A stretch of DNA of 64,000 nucleotides, from assembly GCA_948567375.1 (NCBI GenBank), contig OX419761.1:16096243-16160242 (forward strand), read 5' to 3'. Under the pieces are notes generated by a model. It ran no database searches, was not told the DNA's origin, and worked only from the letters and a program-made list of their open reading frames with translations. Positions 57,563 to 64,000 of this stretch are shown piece after piece; position 1 is the first letter of the stretch; every line of letters starts with the position of its first letter. Source of the stretch: Lunularia cruciata (lineage: Eukaryota; Streptophyta; Marchantiopsida; Lunulariales; Lunulariaceae). A program made the position numbers and the translations under genes.

Positions 57563-59352
57563 TATGATCACCAATTTGTGTAAAAAGTAGAGTGTAATTC
57601 CAGGAACTAGGGACCTAAGATGCTAAGAATTACAGAGTTTACACTCTAAAACCATATGAGACACCGTATCTACTGGCCAGTAAATTGTTTGCGCAGTAAT
57701 TGTAAGTGTAGTGGTCTCGGTGACAGAGCTCGATATCGATCGCTTGACTGAAGCCAGATTCAAATGGAGAGGAAACGTTCTTCTGCAAAGCACCTTCCTG
57801 GTTCATGGATTGAAAATCGAGTACTCGACCTCCTGCTCCAGGTAATGAGAACTGCGTTCGGGCAGAAAACGAAACAACAGAGCTGTGAGAGTGGAGACTT
57901 CCACTTGTGAGAACAATAAAAGTGTACGTGTTTACTACCAGACAAATGCGATTCTCATGTACGCAACAGGTTGTATACAGTTGGATGCGAAGAGAAGGAG
58001 AAGACCAGAAATATCTTGTGCCGATCGCAAACCGTTTCTGGACGGATGAATCTGCCACCTCAATGCGTTTCTCTTCACCATGTAATCTGGATTACAACTA
58101 ACAGCTCACAAATCAAATCAGGATTGTCTAATTAAATTATTTAGTAGTTTAAATATCTACCGGATTAATCACACTCGTTGGAAAATTATATTGACTTGGC
58201 TTAACGATTGAACTATTGTAGATGATTTTCCAGTTATATAAAAAGTAATTATTCAGCCCATTTAAAGATTTACAAAAAAAAAACTCATCAGAATAATTAG
58301 ATGAACCATTGAACTATTGAAAATCTTTTTTTTTTTTGAATCTGTATAATATCCTTCTATAAGATTCTGAAATTTCACTTATCATAGATTTCCCACCTCT
58401 GCAAAACTTTGAATTGCTCCTTAGATTAATAATACCAGATAAATCGACAAAGCAAGATAGCCTCTCTCTCCAATTATTACAACTAGTGACTAAATAAATA
58501 AATTTCTTAAAGGTTGAATAGTTTGGATATTCAAGTAGTCGACGTCCACAGAATAAGCTTTCCAAATTACACTTCTTTTAACAAAAATGATATATATATT
58601 ATTTTTGACAATTTTTTAGAGCATTCAAATCTCTTGTCATAATTTTAAAATATTTAAAATAAACTCATAATGCCTTGAGGATATTGGATATTCCTTTATA
58701 GAATACTGAATAATAAAACGTAAATAATTCACTTAAAATTGGAAGTATTTTTATCGTTTATATCTATAAAGAATATCTACTTTTCTACTTTCATAGAAAT
58801 CCAAGTATGTATATTTCAAAAGTACAATAGACAAATAAATAATATACTTACACTAAACGTCTTAAATGAAATTTCAAAACGGTTAGTTCTTTTCAGAAGC
58901 TGAAAAATATAATCTATATACTTAACTTTGTTACTATTAACATGTAAATATTATAACCTGACAGAAATAATACCAATTTCTACAAAACTATGATCCTTAC
59001 ATTGTGGCTAAGGATCACCACCTCTACATGATAGTTTGAGAGAATCAAAAGCTAAAAGGTCTTTTGCTTATATCAAGAGTATAAGGAATATAAATTTGAC
59101 TTTCATTTCTCGTAGTGGATTGCAGGTTATATTTGACACTTGATGCGGAAGCATCTCTCTTTAAATTGTGTGCTTTGTAATTGCTAAAGCACAAAGCACG
59201 CCTCAAAATGGTGCATGGACGGTGGTGCTCTTTGAACGGTTGATCCTGAAGTTGCTTCTGCAATATCTTGTCAATGTTATCTCTTTCTAGCATATCTGGT
59301 TAAGTGACAAAGACATTGTACTTGAGGAACTTATGTAATCGGAAGAGAGGTT
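57563..59352. other. Unassigned, largely AT-rich stretch
   Basis: 57,563-58,100 has a 139-residue minus-strand frame (57,639-58,058) without recognisable domain. 58,100-59,000 is strongly AT-rich. Nothing is recognisable up to the retroelement terminus at 59,353. Confidence 0.4.
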
Positions 59353-61050
59353 TATCGTGCGTATATACATTGCTACACAACATACATCGCTGTCAACATT
59401 ATACATTATAGAAATAGAACTCACATATAAGTTATATATAAACTCTAAAGTGCCATAATAATCAGATTGCTTACCACTCTCAACTCAAATCAATACTTTA
59501 TCTGTCACTCTATAAACTGCAAACAACTGGGCACTGATTATAATCAAACCACACCCACTCAAGCATAGAGAATCCAGGTGACGTTCGCCGGTCTATGTAC
59601 ACCATAACCAGGAACTTGAAGGCTCAACATCAAAGAAGTGAACTCTCTGGAGCTCACTTCTAAACTATACCCCATGGACTCGAGCTAGCATTGAAACCCT
59701 AACGGTCCCGCTGATGGCACACTCGACGATACGAACGGTGCAAAGTGACGGTGGGCCCCACCGTGAAGTCAGTACCCTGAACACCAAATCTGACTGTCGG
59801 AAAGTAGTCTCTGAGAAACTACTAGAATAACTCTAACTACTACCAATGGAACTCCAGTGTCCGAGCAGCTAGATGCGAAACTACAAATGGCGTGACAATT
59901 GTCGTGCGTATATACATCACTGTCAACATCATACACTATAGAAACACAACTCACACATAAGTCATACATAGACTCTAAAGTGCCACAATCGCCCCCCTAG
60001 CTAGCGGTTAGGTCCCTCTAACTCCAAATAGCCATCTACTCTAAGTATATGGTATAGCCTCTAATGGGCAAAGATCAAGAGGCCGGGTGCTATGGAGCCC
60101 CATCGTTAGTCGCCTGTCTACAATCTATACCATATAAAGAATGAACTAGCTATAGGTCAAGTACATCTAGGACATAACCATTGTCTTTGAGGAACCACCG
60201 TGAGGGGAGGAGTCATACATGCCATATGCCATCCTCTCGAACAGCTATCACACACTAACATAGTAGCAGGTCCACCTAAAGAGCCGCATAACATACACCT
60301 GAAGCCTGCACGTACAAGTGCCAAGCTTGGGTCCATAGTACCATCAATGTTTGGGAGGTGGCATGGCGCACAATTGCGCACATGATCATTCCAAACAACA
60401 CCATCATGTCCTTCTAACACAAGGACTCCAGATGACAAAACCTCACGCACTCTCAAGATAGTGCGACCTATAGAAACATCAAGTGTTGTTGGTGCTGTCT
60501 GCTATAGATATACATAGTCGCCTGGATGAAATCGACGGATAGAGGGTCTATAACCTCCTCCTCGAATGGTAGCATAGCATAAAGTATCTCTATGTTGAGC
60601 AATCGCCAAGTTCTCAAAGGCCATCGGCATCACTCTCCAAAAGATCTCGGCACGCTGAGAACATGCGTTCATCCATACATCGAGGTCATCCAAGTCCAAA
60701 ACTACAGTAGCATCTCAACGAATAGCTGCATGTAAATCTGGATCTCGTCCATAGAGTAGAAAGTATGGAGAGAAGGATGCTAAGGAGGCTTGCCGGCTGA
60801 ACCGATAGCCCATGGCCAACCAAGGTAATTGGAGATCCCAATCTCCCAAGTGGCCTCTTTGCAAACCATACTTTCGCAATCCTCTCTTCACCATCTGAAC
60901 CACTCTCTCTGCTAAGCCATCTGCCTCCGGGTGATCTTGGGATGTAGTACGATGATCAATCAAAGCCTTGTCACATAAGATCTGAAACTCCCCCAAGAAC
61001 TTTATTCCGTGATCAATCAAAACCTCAACTGATGCACCAAAATGACTAAG
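59353..61050 (-). mobile_element. Truncated second copy of the methyltransferase-retroelement family
   Basis: Compound terminus at 59,353-59,987: a 105-bp unit at 59,353-59,457, a spacer, and an 88-bp unit at 59,900-59,987 with a 17-bp deletion. This is followed on the minus strand by PHD finger and integrase, stopping inside the integrase core. The rest of pol, the methyltransferase and gag are absent. At about 61,050 the sequence passes directly into the NB-ARC exon of an HNL copy. Confidence 0.9.
60157..61050 (-). pseudogene. Integrase core and PHD finger relic
   Basis: Matches residues ~180-473 of the integrase at 21,723-23,144. It contains 'LIDHGIKFLGEF' (second Asp kept, neighbours changed), 'EADGLAERVVQ' (Glu kept) and the full PHD array ('CMLC', 'CDSCSRGWHMAC', 'WLCPRC'). 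The frame is broken by TGA at about 60,715 (an Arg codon CGA in the other copy) and TAG at about 60,502 (a Gln codon in the other copy). The HHCC domain and first catalytic Asp are missing. Confidence 0.88.
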
Positions 61051-64000
61051 AAAGGGAGTCAATCCCAGGGAATGTCAATACAGTTAAGTTTGATGAATTT
61101 AGTGGACATGTCTTTCATCCAAATCCGGGCTGTCAAACGGCTAGAATCATACATTGTAGTACACCCATACCCCGTAGCTTACATACATCGGGCAACCGAG
61201 GGATATGGGAAGGCGGATCTCGAGACCACTAGGAGAAAATGTGGAGTCTTGCAGAGGAGTGTGGCAACCATGCGATATTGAGGATATTCTGGCCAAATAC
61301 AAGGTAAGATGATTGTTGAACCATAGTTTTTAGGAGCCACAAAGTCTCGGGCACATTCATGGTTGGACGACTACATCCAAAATCAGCCTTGATTCTTTCT
61401 TCTGTATGAAAAATGTACATGTGATTAGTCATTTGTTGTAATTGTGCAGGGTAAAACTACCAACCGTGAACTCCAAGTACTATCCATGGGCATGTCGGAT
61501 TCCGTGGCTGTGAATCTGAGGAGAGCATCTAAGTTGCGCAGGAAGAATTCTTCTTGTTTCGACGGGCGTTTCTCCGACCTACGAAGTTTACGTCTATTGA
61601 GAATGAGAGATCTGAACCTGATAGACTCGCATCAAGCATTGCGGTTCCCTTGGCCCCTCAGCATGCTCCACATGAACAATTGTTCGAAAGAAGAGGGGAA
61701 AGAAAGCTGGTTACAGGAAGCTTGTTGGCCAATCCGAGAGGAGGACGTTGGGAGCCTTCCTCGACTTGCTGTTCTCATCTTTGATCATTATTGCTCGGTC
61801 ATTTTGCCAAGCAACATTCACGAATGGAATTATCTCAAGGTTATCATGATTCATGCCAGGGACTTGACAAGATTACCGCGGAATTTCGGTCGTCTTCCAT
61901 GTTTGGAGCCATTGGATCTTCAAGATGTACAGATAGCAGAGCTTCCACTTTCAATTTGGGAGTTGGCATCGTTGCGAGACCTCAGGTTAGTGGACTGCTT
62001 GAATTTCAAAAGTTGGCACCAAAAGTCAATACACGTTTCAAATCAACTAAATTCTCTCACAACACTTCACCTGGAAAACCTTCCTGCACTGTCAGAGTTG
62101 CCCGATGGCTTTGGAGCTTTCGAATCTCTCACAAAATTAACCATGGTAAACCTTCCCGCATTGAGAAAGTTACCGGACAGCTTCGGGGCTACGTGTTCTC
62201 TCCAAACATTGATGTTAAAGAAATATAATGTTCTGAAGAGACTGTCTGATCGATTTGGTGACCTCCGAACGGTGATCGATTTGGTGACCTCCGAACGGTT
62301 GAAAACCCTAGATATATGTTCGTGTCCGAGGTTGGAGAGCCTAGGGGAGTCGTTCGGCGGTCTGCATGCCCTCAAGAATTTGTCGTTAGGTGACCTTCCT
62401 TATTTGGAAATGCTGCCTCACACGATTGGGCAATTGGCATCCCTTGAGAGGTTTACTTTAGACTTGTGTGATAAACTAACGATGTTGCCGGAGAGTTTTG
62501 GTGAGCTCGAATTATTGCGGGAAATAAAGGTATCTCGGTGCCCTTCTTTGAAATACTTGTGGGAAGACCCTAAACTGGGGGAATATGCATCCTCCGGCGA
62601 ACCGGGAAATACGCTTATCAATCTGCAAAGATTAACAGTAAAGTTGTGTCGTAGGTTTCAAGCTTTACCACAATCGTTAGGACAACTTCCATGTCTGGAT
62701 TATTTGGATATAGAGGGATGTGAAACCTTTAAATGTTCACCTTCTTTGCTAAGGCAACTCACACGGCTGAAACATTTAATGATTGGAGGTGCGGTTGTTC
62801 CTGAAGATACTAAATGGAAACATGGGCAGACAGAGAACCCCGAACCACAAAGAATCGGGGATGACGACGAGTCCCCAGGCGGAACGGATTTATTTCCTGC
62901 AAAGCTTGGATGGGTAAGTGGTTCGACCTTTGAGTTTCCCGGAGATCTTACTTCTTTGGAATATTTAAACATACATGATTATAGCTCCGTGGGGAAACTC
63001 CCGGAATGTCTAAGTCGACTAATGGTTCTGCGGACGCTGATCGTGCGCAAATGTATAAATATTCCCGAGTCTATAGGACTGCTGAAAGCTTTAACATAAT
63101 TATCTGTAGAAGGGACTTTTACGAGCCTACCGACAGGTATGTGGGAGTTGAAATCCCTCGAGTACTTAACCTTGACAGGTGGACGCTTTAAGGACCTTCC
63201 TGTTTCCTTGGGACAGCTAGCGGCACTCCGACATTTGAATTACGACAATGTGATTACCTGACTCATCTGCCTGACTCCTTGGGCCAACTCACTAGTCTGC
63301 GAGATCTGGTAATTAGCAATTGTAAGTCTCTCGAAAAGTTACCCGAGTCGCTGGGTAAACTCGCATCTCTTGATTTGTTGCTTATCGAAGGATGTGTTTC
63401 TCTCAAGACTATACCCCACTCGCTTGGACAATTAACATCGTTAGCAGGATTGATAATCGACGGTTGCGTATCCCTCGTCAATGACCAGGCTAACACCAAT
63501 TCTCGAGGACAGCTCAAGTCCCTTTGGAACTTAACCATTAAAGGTTGTGTGTCACTTCATAGCTTACCTGAATTTCTTTTCGATCTTATACCTCTGCGAG
63601 AGTTAGTGATAGAAGGATGTATGTTTCCTGATATCATACCGGGTTCCCTGGGACAGCTTAAAAATTTACAACGGTTAGATATAAAGAGATCTTTATCCAA
63701 TAACCTTGTGGTTGACCCTTTGCAGTATTCGTCTCTTAAAGCATTAATTATTCAAGATTGTGTTTCTGTCAATATTTTACCAGATTCCATAGGACAGCTC
63801 TCATTTCTAGAAAGTCTAGCGATCAAAGGGTGTGTGTCTATAAGAGATTTTCCTGACCTTTTACAGGTAACATCTCTTAAATATTTACGGATAGAGGGGT
63901 GTCCATCCCTCGTCGTTCTACCCCACTCCATAGGACAACTCGCTTCTCTGGTACAATTTACCATAAAAGAGTGTGCATCTCTTGTAACCATTCCTGACCC
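61051..64000 (+). pseudogene. 5'-truncated HNL pseudogene copy, runs off the window
   Basis: Nearly identical to 46,103-49,050 of the intact gene. It begins inside the NB-ARC exon at 'aaagggagtc', so hydrolase, P-loop and most of NB-ARC are absent. The 146-bp intron (61,304-61,449) and its GT-AG ends are kept. Lesions: an extra base near 61,190 ('catcgggcaac') shifts the end of the NB-ARC exon; a 27-bp expansion near 62,265-62,300 repeats 'gatttggtgacctccgaacg'; AAA to TAA at 63,097-63,099; and a 1-base deletion near 63,228. From 61,444 the LRR frame stays open to 63,099 (551 codons). It cannot make a receptor. A short LRR-only product from another promoter cannot be ruled out but is unlikely. 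Confidence 0.92.

Noticed and set aside
57639-58058. 139-codon minus-strand frame
   Set aside because: No recognisable motif and an opposite-strand frame covers part of it; not supported as a gene.

Overview
The window looks like a plant nuclear contig, most likely from a liverwort. It has spliceosomal introns, Ty3 and Ty1 retroelements, and LRR receptor relics. Its central gene joins an alpha/beta-hydrolase to an NB-ARC domain and a long LRR, a combination (HNL, hydrolase-NBS-LRR) that I know as typical of liverworts. The species call is inference. No rRNA, tRNA or CRISPR was recognised.

Layout. 1-42 kb is gene-poor. It is made of copies of one noncoding block (called RB here), often duplicated, interrupted by transposable elements. 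4.5-10.4 kb holds tandem ~100-120 bp repeats around a decayed LRR receptor gene. 13.9-15.3 kb holds a Ty3-like relic whose LTR carries four clusters of heat-shock-element modules directly upstream of a TATA box. 19.85-28.0 kb is a nest: the 3' end of a Ty1/copia element, then a 5'-truncated Ty3/gypsy element on the minus strand. That element encodes gag zinc knuckles, a protease, a C5-cytosine DNA methyltransferase, RT-RNase H, and an integrase ending in a PHD finger. 28-41 kb holds more RB copies, including a 2.14-kb tandem duplication. It also holds insertions of a short retroposon family that can be delimited by target-site duplications and empty sites in sister copies.

42.1-50.7 kb is the one convincing intact host gene: a five-exon HNL gene of about 2056 residues with all introns in phase 0. 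50.7-59 kb is mostly unassigned, with three tandem repeats and a second LRR receptor relic. At 59.35-61.05 kb a truncated second copy of the methyltransferase-retroelement family (terminus, PHD, integrase) is joined directly to a second HNL copy that starts inside the NB-ARC exon. This second copy is a pseudogene and runs off the window.

The main points of interest are the retrotransposon carrying a DNA methyltransferase plus a PHD-finger integrase, the heat-element LTR, the HNL gene with a Cys in its nucleophile elbow, and the retroelement-NLR junction. All identifications are by eye from motifs; no database search was run.
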